Positions 1-5,944 of a stretch of 8,021 bases of DNA are shown piece by piece. The notes below the pieces were generated by a model. The model ran no database searches. It was not told where the DNA came from and saw only the letters and a list, made by a program, of their open reading frames with translations. Each line of letters opens with the position of its first letter. Position 1 is the first letter of the stretch. The stretch is from an uncultured Flavobacteriia bacterium (GTDB lineage: Bacteria; Bacteroidota; Bacteroidia; Flavobacteriales; Flavobacteriaceae), in NCBI GenBank assembly GCA_946482495.1, contig CAMLRV010000093.1, positions 1 through 8,021 on the forward strand, in the 5' to 3' direction. Both the position numbers and the translations under genes were made by a program.

Positions 1-2
1 AA

Positions 3-1247
3 TTTCTATTAGCAAAAAAGAATTTTGACAATAATAACAATGAATTATATGTTAAGTTAGATTCTAATGAGGATGAAAAAGGTAATTACTTGTTAACCAA
101 ACAAGGATTATCCGATTCTGAATACAGTACAATTTGTCGAATGGCATATATTAAAAATGGAATTAAATGTGTAGAAGAGATTAGAAAGTCATTATTAATT
201 AATGATCAGAAATTAGGATATGAGTATAAAAGTTTGAAAACTATCTTGCCTCAGGATGAACCTTTTGAGATGCTTTGCACGGGAAGGAGATTCCAATTTA
301 GAAATAAAAATTATTTTCTAATTAATCAGATACATGGTGTTAAAGAAAATTTGCCTACCAAAGATATAACGTTACTTTTTTTTACCGACAGAAGGAGAAA
401 TAAAAATATAAAAGATGGTTTAAATGGGGATAATAACGGAGATAAAGGATCTAAAGGTAAGAAAAAACGAACGCAGAAAAAGACTAAAGCAGAGGATAAA
501 GTAGAGCTTACTTCTGAACTATTAGGAAATGGAGATATTGCTGCTGATGTTCAATTGGATTATTTTAATGATAACTCTTTTCAAGGTGATAGTTTTAATT
601 TTACTAAGCTTGAGAAAATTAATGGTGAATATAAACATAATGGGACTTTGACAATAAATGTTCCAAAAAGTGTTTTAAGTTTAATGAGTGAAATTGATAA
701 GAACTCCGACGCAGGAAGGGCAAATACACATTCAAATGCGGTAGACGATTCTAAGAACAATGAATTTAGAAAAATGCGGAGAGATATTTTTTATGAAGCA
801 ATCAATAATTTAAAATCTGAAACATGGGAAGTCCGTTTTTTTCAATATAATGGAAAGGGAAAATCATTATTATTAAATTTTAATACTTTAGTAGAGCCAG
901 ATAAAAAAGATTCTTCATTTGAAACTATAATTTGTCAAATTTGCATTGAAAAAAATCATGAAACTTTTTATTTATATATAGCAAAATCAGATAGTCATCA
1001 AGATGAAATTTCGAGATATGCAATTTTCAATAATTATTTTTTTCAAAAATTTGATTTATTAAAATTAAAGGATTTGTATAATGAAATGTTTTCAAAAGAA
1101 GGATTGAGATTTAAAGTTCAAGATTTAAATAGTAATAAATATAATTTAAAGTATAGTTTAGAATTCCATAACCAATCAGATTATAATCAAAAAATGCTAA
1201 AGGATAAAATTGAGAGAGAAATAGAAAATAAGATTAAAAAATCTTAA
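3..1247 (+). CDS. Hypothetical protein, C-terminal part (5' end outside window)
   Basis: The reading frame is open from the first full codon at base 3 to the TAA at 1245-1247, so 414 residues are visible and the true start lies upstream. The TTG at 90 is only an internal codon and should not be taken as the start. I do not recognise the family. The visible part has three zones: a mixed N-terminal zone (about bases 3-385); a strongly basic, Gly/Asn/Lys-rich linker (about 385-495, including KGKKKRTQKKTK) that is probably disordered; and a C-terminal zone of alternating strand and helix (about 760-1247) ending in a charged helix rich in Lys and Glu. There is no signal peptide or membrane segment in the visible part. 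The basic linker could contact nucleic acid, but that is inference. The AT-only inverted repeat at the stop codon may help end its transcript. Confidence 0.8.
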   Translation, partial: FLLAKKNFDNNNNELYVKLDSNEDEKGNYLLTKQGLSDSEYSTICRMAYIKNGIKCVEEIRKSLLINDQKLGYEYKSLKTILPQDEPFEMLCTGRRFQFRNKNYFLINQIHGVKENLPTKDITLLFFTDRRRNKNIKDGLNGDNNGDKGSKGKKKRTQKKTKAEDKVELTSELLGNGDIAADVQLDYFNDNSFQGDSFNFTKLEKINGEYKHNGTLTINVPKSVLSLMSEIDKNSDAGRANTHSNAVDDSKNNEFRKMRRDIFYEAINNLKSETWEVRFFQYNGKGKSLLLNFNTLVEPDKKDSSFETIICQICIEKNHETFYLYIAKSDSHQDEISRYAIFNNYFFQKFDLLKLKDLYNEMFSKEGLRFKVQDLNSNKYNLKYSLEFHNQSDYNQKMLKDKIEREIENKIKKS

Positions 1248-1265
1248 TTAAATATAATTAAGATT
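1240..1265. repeat. AT-only 10-bp inverted repeat at a stop codon
   Basis: AATCTTAATT (1240-1249) and AATTAAGATT (1256-1265) are perfect reverse complements around a 6-base loop, and they straddle the TAA of the preceding gene. No T-run follows on the + strand. On the - strand the hairpin would be followed by six T, which looks more like a terminator for antisense transcription. In DNA this AT-rich such a repeat can arise by chance, so function is uncertain. Confidence 0.4.
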
Positions 1266-1320
1266 AAATTGAGTATTAAGTTTCACAATTCTAATCAAGT
1301 CAAAATAATATGTAAAATGT

Positions 1321-1397
1321 ACTACCTACTTTTTTCTTGAGAAAAAACAGGTAAAATTACCTACTCTTAAAAACAGGTATTTTTGCGTGTATGTAGT
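1321..1397. repeat. Nested inverted/direct repeat block with four TACCT/AGGTA half-sites
   Basis: TACCT occurs at 1323-1327 and 1358-1362, and its complement AGGTA at 1349-1353 and 1375-1379. They form a 31-base dyad (1323-1353, with T-run against A-run arms), a 14-base dyad (1349-1362, AGGTAA/TTACCT) and a 22-base dyad (1358-1379). TACCTACT is also directly repeated 35 bases apart, and AAAAACAGGTA 26 bases apart. An outer pair, ACTACCTAC (1321-1329) and GTATGTAGT (1389-1397), matches in 8 of 9 positions as inverted repeats. The block is the main content of the gap 1248-1502. It could be an operator for a dimeric regulator, since it overlaps a promoter-like box, or a structured intergenic repeat. 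Confidence 0.7.
1378..1385 (+). promoter_or_regulatory. Bacteroidota-type -7 box candidate (TATTTTTG)
   Basis: TATTTTTG fits the TAnnTTTG -7 consensus of the primary sigma factor of Bacteroidota in every fixed position. No TTG/TTTG -33 element is seen at the expected 19-21 base spacing. The box overlaps the end of the last AGGTA half-site, so a protein bound there would compete with RNA polymerase. It would give a leader of roughly 110 bases ahead of the gene at 1503. A second match, TAAATTTG at 1412-1419, also lacks a -33 partner. Confidence 0.35.
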
Positions 1398-1502
1398 GTT
1401 TTTTTTAAATGTAAATTTGATAGCTTCTATTTATCAAAAAAACTTATACTTAAGTTGTAAGGGTTTCAATAAGTTATTTGTAAAATTTTGAAAAATGGTA
1501 AT

Positions 1503-1850
1503 ATGGAAAACAAGAAAACAACTAAGAATGACAAGAGAGAAGCTTCTCCTGTTACAATTTTGAAGGAACGAGGTCAGACGCCGATATCTGTTACACTTGT
1601 GTTTAAAAGTGGTGCCGTTGTGCAGTTAAAAGACGTGACTTACAAGGAGGTAACTTGGACAAGCGGCACAGAAATAGATCCGATGGCCAATGGTTTATTG
1701 TTCGAGCGTAATGGCCGTCAAGCTATATTTTCGTTTAACAAGACTGGACAGTATCACGAGTTTCACCAAATAGCAGGAACTCCGAAACCACCATTAATCA
1801 ATGCTTACTACACACCAAATATTCTTCTGGATGCTATAATCTTTGACTAA
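1503..1850 (+). CDS. Small hypothetical protein, G+C-rich relative to neighbours
   Basis: This frame encodes 115 residues from ATG 1503; an in-frame TTG at 1488 would add only five residues and is less likely. I do not recognise the family. The first 20 residues are Lys/Asn/Thr-rich and polar. The rest alternates short hydrophobic strands (ISVTLVFKSGAVVQLKDV, ANGLLFERNGRQAIFSF), suggesting a small beta-sheet fold, and ends in the hydrophobic tail LDAIIFD. There is no signal peptide and no cysteine. Base composition stands out: lines 1561-1740 are about 43-47% G+C against roughly 15-30% in several neighbours, which suggests a different origin. Its TAA stop runs directly into CGTTTG, a motif related to those after other stops here. 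It may be transcribed from the promoter-like box at 1378. Confidence 0.65.
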   Translation: MENKKTTKNDKREASPVTILKERGQTPISVTLVFKSGAVVQLKDVTYKEVTWTSGTEIDPMANGLLFERNGRQAIFSFNKTGQYHEFHQIAGTPKPPLINAYYTPNILLDAIIFD

Positions 1851-1867
1851 CGTTTGTATTCTGTGTT

Positions 1868-1916
1868 TTATCAAATGACTAACAGCAAATCTATAATAAT
1901 AATATTGTGTTGATAA
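1868..1916. repeat. TTATCAA/TTGATAA inverted repeat and GACTAAC direct repeats
   Basis: TTATCAA (1868-1874) and TTGATAA (1910-1916) are perfect reverse complements 35 bases apart in the short gap between two genes. GACTAAC occurs at 1845-1851, over the previous stop codon, and again at 1877-1883; TAACTAAC at 1927-1934 abuts the next ATG. The arms are short and AT-rich, so chance is not excluded. Confidence 0.35.
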
Positions 1917-1934
1917 TTAAAAAAAATAACTAAC

Positions 1935-2600
1935 ATGAAAACAACTTTATTAGTTTTACTTTTACTATCGGTGTGTTTGTGCTATTCTCAAGTACAAAAA
2001 GAAAAAATTGAAGATGTTAAGACAGAAACTACGTCTAATCCAAATTATAAGTTCGATAAAAAATTTGATGTTTTTTTAGCAGCTGGAATAAGTGGAAGAT
2101 TTGGAGATAATTATAACGTTACTATATCTCCAATTAATCAAACAGTTCAATTTGAAAAGACTTCAGGTTTAAGTTCAGGAATTTCAACGGGTATTGTTTG
2201 GCAACCTTTCAGTTTCTATTATTTAACTAATCCAGACGTAAATGGCAAATATCAAGATGTAACTAGAAAAAGGACTGGATTTGCGGTTGCACTACTTCTA
2301 AACATCTTTAAACTAAACTATGGTGACTCTGATTTAAACAACACTTCGCCTATTGATGTTGGATTTGGAATAGGTTACAAGAGTGATAATTTTTTAATTT
2401 TAATAACATCAGAATTTACGCCTATCAGACAACCGAGACAATACTTTATTGATTCTTATAAAGATAAAGATATAAAACTCATATATTCAGGATCTGTAGA
2501 ACCGGTAAGAACTATTAGTGTAGATGATGATTCAATATTCATTACAAAATTGTACCCTTCAATTGGTTTAAAAGTAGCCTACTCTTTCGGCGGGCTTTAG
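1935..2600 (+). CDS. Secreted, probable outer-membrane beta-barrel protein
   Basis: This frame encodes 221 residues. The start ATG is preceded by an A-run at 1919-1926. Residues 1-19 form a classic Sec signal peptide: Lys at position 2, a Leu/Val core, then CYSQ. Cleavage before or after that Ser-Gln is typical of Bacteroidota exported proteins. Cys14 and Cys16 do not sit in a good lipobox, so a lipoprotein is unlikely. After a charged stretch of about 25 residues, the protein has amphipathic strands with Gly and aromatic residues (FDVFLAAGISGRFGD, SGISTGIVW, GFAVALLLNIFKLNYG, IDVGFGIGYKS). It ends in a strand, YPSIGLKVAYSFGGL, like the closing strand of small outer-membrane barrels. The final residue is Leu rather than Phe. 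Cargo or substrate cannot be read from the sequence. It has no obvious link to the soluble genes downstream. Confidence 0.75.
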   Translation: MKTTLLVLLLLSVCLCYSQVQKEKIEDVKTETTSNPNYKFDKKFDVFLAAGISGRFGDNYNVTISPINQTVQFEKTSGLSSGISTGIVWQPFSFYYLTNPDVNGKYQDVTRKRTGFAVALLLNIFKLNYGDSDLNNTSPIDVGFGIGYKSDNFLILITSEFTPIRQPRQYFIDSYKDKDIKLIYSGSVEPVRTISVDDDSIFITKLYPSIGLKVAYSFGGL

Positions 2601-2689
2601 ATATCAAGCAGTTTCTAAATTTCCGTAGCTGTAGCAAAGTCACAAGATGTTTAAGCATCAGTTTTAGTCTATAAATCCAACAAATATTT

Positions 2690-3193
2690 ATGGTTGAGAA
2701 TACAATAAAAATCCCAGCTAACCAAGACGAAATTACATTGTACTGTTTCATAGGGGAAGCTTTATGTAAAATCCAACATGTTGAACAAGCTTTGAGTCAT
2801 TCAATTACTCTTAAAATGAACCCGGCTGAAACGAAAGAAAGGGCCGATGAAATTTTAAGACAATACCAGACTTTCACTTTAGGCAAGGCTATAAAATTAG
2901 CAGTTAAAGAAAATTTATATTGTTTGGCATTACAAGAAGAACTAAATAGTTTTTTAGTGAAAAGAAATTGGTTAGTTCATAAAGCTATATTTGAAAGTCG
3001 CAATGATTTATCTGCCAATAATAAAAAAGAGGAGTTATTTAGAAAAATAAAATCCATTTCAGACAAAGCTGAAAGTATTCAGCATGAAATAGAACATGAT
3101 TTGATAAACTTTTGTTCTGCTAGGGGTAATGATATGTCAAAAATTGTTAAGTTGATAAATTTACAAAAACATGGAGTAAGAATTAAAATGTAA
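2690..3193 (+). CDS. HEPN-like helical protein (R-N-x3-H motif)
   Basis: This frame encodes 167 residues, almost all predicted helix, with no signal peptide or membrane segment. The key feature is Arg92-Asn93-Trp-Leu-Val-His97, an R-x4-H signature with Asn after Arg. It sits late in a helix after a FTLGKAIKLA / LQEELNSFLV helical pair, as in small HEPN proteins. In that superfamily the Arg and His form the RNase active site in dimers, and members are common as toxins, abortive-infection effectors or partners of nucleotidyltransferase antitoxins. Seen: the motif and the all-helical pattern. Inferred: RNase activity. No MNT-type partner with a GSxxxxxxxxSDxD motif lies beside it, so a stand-alone role or a non-catalytic helical protein remain possible. 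The ATG at 2690 is the first start in this frame; the leader lacks the A-run seen at other starts here. Confidence 0.6.
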   Translation: MVENTIKIPANQDEITLYCFIGEALCKIQHVEQALSHSITLKMNPAETKERADEILRQYQTFTLGKAIKLAVKENLYCLALQEELNSFLVKRNWLVHKAIFESRNDLSANNKKEELFRKIKSISDKAESIQHEIEHDLINFCSARGNDMSKIVKLINLQKHGVRIKM

Positions 3194-3288
3194 TTTCATA
3201 GAAATTTTGATAAGACTAAACAATTAATAGTATTTTGACAAAATAACTACTTATCTTAAACACACATTCATTTTCTGCTGGAAAATAT

Positions 3289-3296
3289 TACCTTAG
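3289..3296 (+). promoter_or_regulatory. Possible -7 promoter box (TACCTTAG)
   Basis: TACCTTAG matches TAnnTTTG except for one base and is followed by CA, a frequent context in Bacteroidota promoters. No convincing TTTG -33 element lies 19-21 bases upstream. A transcript from here would begin near 3303 and carry the whole inverted repeat at 3307-3351 in the leader of the gene at 3369. The gap 3194-3368 is the second-longest in the window, consistent with a new transcription unit. The TTGACA at 3235 has no matching -10 at 17 bases. Confidence 0.3.
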
Positions 3297-3306
3297 CAAG
3301 AAATAA

Positions 3307-3351
3307 ATCGTTAACGTAAGCTACTATGCAAAGCTCCAAAACGTTAATGAT
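3307..3351. repeat. 45-base imperfect inverted repeat ahead of a gene (attC-like shape)
   Basis: ATCGTTAACGT (3307-3317) pairs with ACGTTAATGAT (3341-3351) over 11 positions with a single G-T wobble. Inside, AGCT (3319-3322) pairs with AGCT (3332-3335). The inner and outer stems are separated by one base on the left and five on the right, so one strand has unpaired extra bases. This two-stem, asymmetric arrangement resembles integron attC sites, although the outer arms do not fit the canonical GTTRRRY ends. It could equally be a hairpin in the mRNA leader, as it ends 17 bases before the ATG. Confidence 0.6.
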
Positions 3352-3368
3352 AATTAGAAAAAAAAGTA

Positions 3369-4238
3369 ATGGAAATACAATTAGGATTTATTGAGCAGTA
3401 TAATAGTGGATACTTTACTCATTTGGATAAACAACTTACTACAGAAGAATATAAATTATTTACAAAATCAACAGATGAACTTTATAATTATGAAAACTTA
3501 AAAAGACTCTATGAAATTGTAATTTTAAATAATAATGAATTTATAAAATTTGTTGAAGCTGAAAAAATAATACTTTTCGAAAATTCACTTTCATTAATTG
3601 GTGATAAAGAAAATTATTACAAACATCATTTGAATTTAAATAGAATGGTGTTAAACTATTTAAGTTCATTTAGAACTTTATTAGATCATACAGAAGCAAT
3701 TATTAAAAGAAAATATGAGAAAGACTCTGTCGAAAGTACAGAATTTAAACAGCTAACAAATAGAATTTTTGATAAATATTTTGCTTATAGGTTTTTTACT
3801 AAATTTAGAAACTATTCCCAACACTGTGGGATTCCTATTGATGTATTTGAAGTTTCAGGGACAGTAATTGATGAAAATAAAATTAAGCCAGAATATAAGA
3901 TTGAATTTTCATCAAGTAACCTTTTAACAAAATATAAAGATTGGGGAGCAATTGTTACTAAAGATTTAGAAGAAAGAAGTAATTTTTCACTTTTTCCATT
4001 GCTCGAAGAAATGAAATTAGCGTTGAATGAATTTTGGATATCATTAATTTCAATTTTCAAAAATGACATTTTCGATGCAATAGAATATATTAATAGAAAT
4101 GCATCTCATTTAAGAAGTCCACAATCCACAGTATGTATCTTTTCAGATATTAAAAAAGACAATTATGGGAATATGAAATATTTTACTTCACATAATATTC
4201 CATTTGATATAATTGACGAATTAATTCAAAAAAATTGA
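3369..4238 (+). CDS. HEPN-like helical protein with RNxxxH motif
   Basis: This frame encodes 289 residues and is predicted to be mostly helical and soluble. Arg147-Asn148-Tyr-Ser-Gln-His152, followed by CGIPI, gives an R-x4-H signature at the end of a helix (YRFFTKFRNYSQH). An earlier helix, residues 91-116 (NRMVLNYLSSFRTLLDHTEA and onward), carries Arg102 and His107 and would pack against it, as in single-domain HEPN folds. After the motif, about residues 158-185 form a short beta region (VFEVSGTVIDENKI), followed by more helices to the C-terminus. Known of the superfamily: R-x4-6-H members are often metal-independent RNases in defence and toxin systems. RNase activity here is inferred. The ATG is preceded by eight A at 3358-3365 with a 3-base gap, which supports this start. 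It differs enough in length and motif context from the HEPN-like gene at 2690 that a recent duplication is unlikely. Confidence 0.6.
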   Translation: MEIQLGFIEQYNSGYFTHLDKQLTTEEYKLFTKSTDELYNYENLKRLYEIVILNNNEFIKFVEAEKIILFENSLSLIGDKENYYKHHLNLNRMVLNYLSSFRTLLDHTEAIIKRKYEKDSVESTEFKQLTNRIFDKYFAYRFFTKFRNYSQHCGIPIDVFEVSGTVIDENKIKPEYKIEFSSSNLLTKYKDWGAIVTKDLEERSNFSLFPLLEEMKLALNEFWISLISIFKNDIFDAIEYINRNASHLRSPQSTVCIFSDIKKDNYGNMKYFTSHNIPFDIIDELIQKN

Positions 4239-4241
4239 CGT

Positions 4242-4254
4242 TAACAGTCGTTTG
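4242..4254. repeat. Post-stop motif TAACAGTCGTTTG (copy 1)
   Basis: This 13-base motif begins four bases after a TGA stop and matches TAACTGTCGTTAG at 5375-5387 in 11 of 13 positions. It is preceded by CG, giving CGTTAAC, which also occurs at 3309-3315. Shared junction motifs after unrelated genes suggest a common recombination or processing history. Confidence 0.5.
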
Positions 4255-4270
4255 GCAAGATTGCCATTTT
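4253..4270 (+). terminator. Short hairpin plus T-run after the HEPN-like gene
   Basis: TGGCAA (4253-4258) and TTGCCA (4261-4266) are perfect complements with a 2-base loop, effectively a 5-bp stem with a tetraloop, followed by TTTT. It begins 14 bases after the stop. The stem is short for an intrinsic terminator, and the same hairpin could be the inner stem of a cassette-like recombination site. Confidence 0.35.
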
Positions 4271-4288
4271 GTAGTAAATTAATGTTTG

Positions 4289-4304
4289 TGTTTCGTAAGA
4301 AACA
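4289..4304 (+). promoter_or_regulatory. Leader hairpin with GTAA tetraloop
   Basis: TGTTTC (4289-4294) and GAAACA (4299-4304) are perfect complements closing a GTAA loop, which is a GNRA tetraloop in RNA. A competing pairing, AATGTTT (4281-4287) with AAACATT (4302-4308), uses the same right arm, so two alternative structures are possible. It lies about 75 bases ahead of the metallopeptidase ATG and overlaps the alternative TTG start at 4286. Whether it regulates anything is not known. Confidence 0.4.
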
Positions 4305-4378
4305 TTAACCTAGTAGAAAATAAAAGATACGAAGTTCAAAATCTTACCAAGTGGAGGAGCGTTATAAAACATTTTAAA

Positions 4379-5377
4379 ATGAAGAAATATCAAGAAGATA
4401 TAAAGCAAATAATATCAAATAATTTCATTATTAAAGATGAAATTTTCGATTTTACGGGTTTAGAAACTGAAGAGTTTTATTTGAAGTATTATAATCAATT
4501 ATCTAGTCTTCTTCAAGAAAATTCTAAAAAAAACTCATTAACCTCTACTTATTTATTTATTGAAAACAAAAAAATGAGTAACGCTGGCGCGATTAGTAAA
4601 AATCATATTCGTTATATAAAAATAAGCAATGCTTTTATTTTGAGTTTACACAATAAACTTATTGTAGAAAATAAAATATTTCAACATAAAAGTATTTTGC
4701 ATTTATATGAAAAACTAAATTCGGAAATTAATCTGTCTGAACTTATGTTAGAATCGTCTTTAAATTTTACATTTTATCATGAATTTAGACACATCTTACA
4801 ACATAGGGAAAGAGAATTTAGCTTTGAAGAGAAAGAAAGAAAGAAAGATAAAGAATTTGATTTTAATCGACATTTATATGAATACGATTCAGATATGTTT
4901 GGTGCTTGGTATGTTATGGATAATGCATTCACTGCTTATGAAAAATTAAAACCAAGTAGTAAAACTCCAGAAAATTTAAGCAAATTATTTTATGTATCTA
5001 TTGCTAGTATTATAATAGTATTTCTTCTTTTTTATTATGACAAAATAGATGAAAAACTTGTAGAAGGGGAAATTGAAGAATTCTATACGACTAAAAATAC
5101 ACATCCTCATACGCTTATAAGAATATCTTACATTATTGAGCATTTTAACCAAAATGTAGAGGTAAACTATTTAAAATTAAACATAGTAGATATTCTTAAG
5201 TATTCATTTGAAATTGCAAATATATTTTTTAATGAAGATTCATTCGTCTATGAATATTTAAAAACTTTTGAAGAAAATTTAGATCATATTAATTGTTATT
5301 TGAAAATTTTAGATGATGGATTTTTTTCAAATGAAACAATACAAAAAACAATTGAAAAATATAAAAACGTAATATAA
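4379..5377 (+). CDS. HExxH zinc metallopeptidase-like protein with one membrane segment
   Basis: This frame encodes 332 residues from ATG 4379. An in-frame TTG at 4286 would add 31 residues over a hairpin-bearing leader, and I judge that less likely. Numbered from the ATG, His134-Glu135-Phe-Arg-His138 is the zinc-binding HExxH. Thirty residues after its second His comes Glu168-Tyr-Asp-Ser-Asp172, an ExxxD motif that would supply the third ligand, as in gluzincins. A hydrophobic segment of about 18 residues (203-220, SIASIIIVFLLFYY) follows. Next is THPHTLIRI (241-249), like the HP...R motif of M48 and Lit (U49) peptidases. All catalytic residues are present. E. coli Lit is a phage-exclusion protease that cleaves EF-Tu, so a defence role is possible, but family assignment between M48, U49 and another clan is open. 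The stop lies nine bases before the next frame, which suggests coupling to it. Confidence 0.65.
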   Translation: MKKYQEDIKQIISNNFIIKDEIFDFTGLETEEFYLKYYNQLSSLLQENSKKNSLTSTYLFIENKKMSNAGAISKNHIRYIKISNAFILSLHNKLIVENKIFQHKSILHLYEKLNSEINLSELMLESSLNFTFYHEFRHILQHREREFSFEEKERKKDKEFDFNRHLYEYDSDMFGAWYVMDNAFTAYEKLKPSSKTPENLSKLFYVSIASIIIVFLLFYYDKIDEKLVEGEIEEFYTTKNTHPHTLIRISYIIEHFNQNVEVNYLKLNIVDILKYSFEIANIFFNEDSFVYEYLKTFEENLDHINCYLKILDDGFFSNETIQKTIEKYKNVI

Positions 5378-5387
5378 CTGTCGTTAG
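5375..5387. repeat. Post-stop motif TAACTGTCGTTAG (copy 2)
   Basis: The motif starts with the TAA stop of the metallopeptidase gene and ends on the first base of the GTG proposed as the next start. Within it TAAC and GTTA are complementary around TGTC. It matches the copy at 4242-4254 in 11 of 13 positions. Its right end, CGTTAGTGA, resembles CGTTAATGA at 3341-3349, which also lies just ahead of a gene. Confidence 0.5.
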
Positions 5388-5905
5388 TGAGATATATACA
5401 AATTAATCAACTATATGCCTATTTTACGCCGGAAAATATTATATTGGTAAGAGATAAAGTTAATAACATTTCAATTATGGAAGAAATCAAGAGGATATTT
5501 ATTGGGTTACCTAATGACATTCTTGGTAAAATATTGTGGATTGCTGACAGTTACAGAATAAATCCACTTTCTCGTACGCCAGGTGGAAATGATGTGGTAA
5601 TTGAATACACAAACGGAAAAATTTACGCATATGATAGAGTTAAATTTCCTTCATTATATATAAATAAAATATTCAGGACCTATATTAGTGATCAATATTC
5701 TTCTTTTGAAAATTTAGAGAGAATAAAACAAATAGAGATAGTAAAAACAGAGGTAAAAAGATTATTTGCAAGAAATTATAATAGTGATGTAGGTTATGAA
5801 ACAAATTCATTTGAAGAAGTTTGGGATTCTTCAAAATCAAATGATTTGCCTTGGGAAAGTCTAAAAGAATTTGAAAATAAAAATAATGGAACAATCACAT
5901 TATAA
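5387..5905 (+). CDS. Small hypothetical protein with KTSC-like motif
   Basis: From GTG 5387 this frame encodes 172 residues; the next start, ATG 5477, would give 142. GTG is used here because nothing better precedes the conserved-looking N-terminal helix, but the choice is weak. The centre holds PGGNDVVIEYTNGKIYAYDRV (about residues 65-85), then KFPSLYINKIF (86-96). This hydrophobic-strand, Asn-Gly turn, Tyr-x-Tyr-x-x-Val, Pro-x-x-Tyr pattern is like the KTSC domain found at the end of some lysyl-tRNA synthetases and as a stand-alone protein. The match is partial, and other strand/turn folds are possible. The C-terminal 50 residues are acidic and probably flexible. It lies nine bases after the metallopeptidase stop and in the same frame, so one stop codon separates two reading frames. 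Co-expression is likely; function is unknown. Confidence 0.55.
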   Translation: MRYIQINQLYAYFTPENIILVRDKVNNISIMEEIKRIFIGLPNDILGKILWIADSYRINPLSRTPGGNDVVIEYTNGKIYAYDRVKFPSLYINKIFRTYISDQYSSFENLERIKQIEIVKTEVKRLFARNYNSDVGYETNSFEEVWDSSKSNDLPWESLKEFENKNNGTITL

Positions 5906-5944
5906 ACCTACTACTATTGCTAACGGTAAACCTAAAAAAAACTT

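Noticed and set aside
90..92. TTG as the start codon of the first gene
   Set aside because: The frame is open upstream to the window edge, so this is an internal Leu codon of a gene cut by the window.
1248..1502. CRISPR array in the repeat block
   Set aside because: Only two copies of each short repeat, with spacing of 26-35 bases and dyad symmetry; no repeat-spacer periodicity and no cas genes.
1968..1982. Lipoprotein signal in the exported protein
   Set aside because: The residues before Cys14 and Cys16 do not form a good lipobox; a Ser-Gln signal peptidase I site fits better.
2646..2666. Hairpin GATGT-TTAA-GCATC followed by AGTTTTA as a terminator
   Set aside because: The stem has only five pairs including a wobble, with a broken T-run; too weak to call.
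2542..2751. Short - strand open frames, here and at 3812, 5685, 6238, 6323, 7104 and 7480
   Set aside because: They lie opposite well-supported + strand genes, lack recognisable motifs, and have the low-complexity composition expected of antisense frames.
3235..3257. TTGACA with TATCTT as an E. coli-type promoter
   Set aside because: The spacing is only 11 bases, and the genome appears to be Bacteroidota, where this consensus is not the main one.
4286..4378. N-terminal extension of the metallopeptidase from TTG 4286
   Set aside because: It reads through a perfect hairpin and has no convincing initiation context; the ATG at 4379 starts a natural-looking helix. It is not fully excluded.
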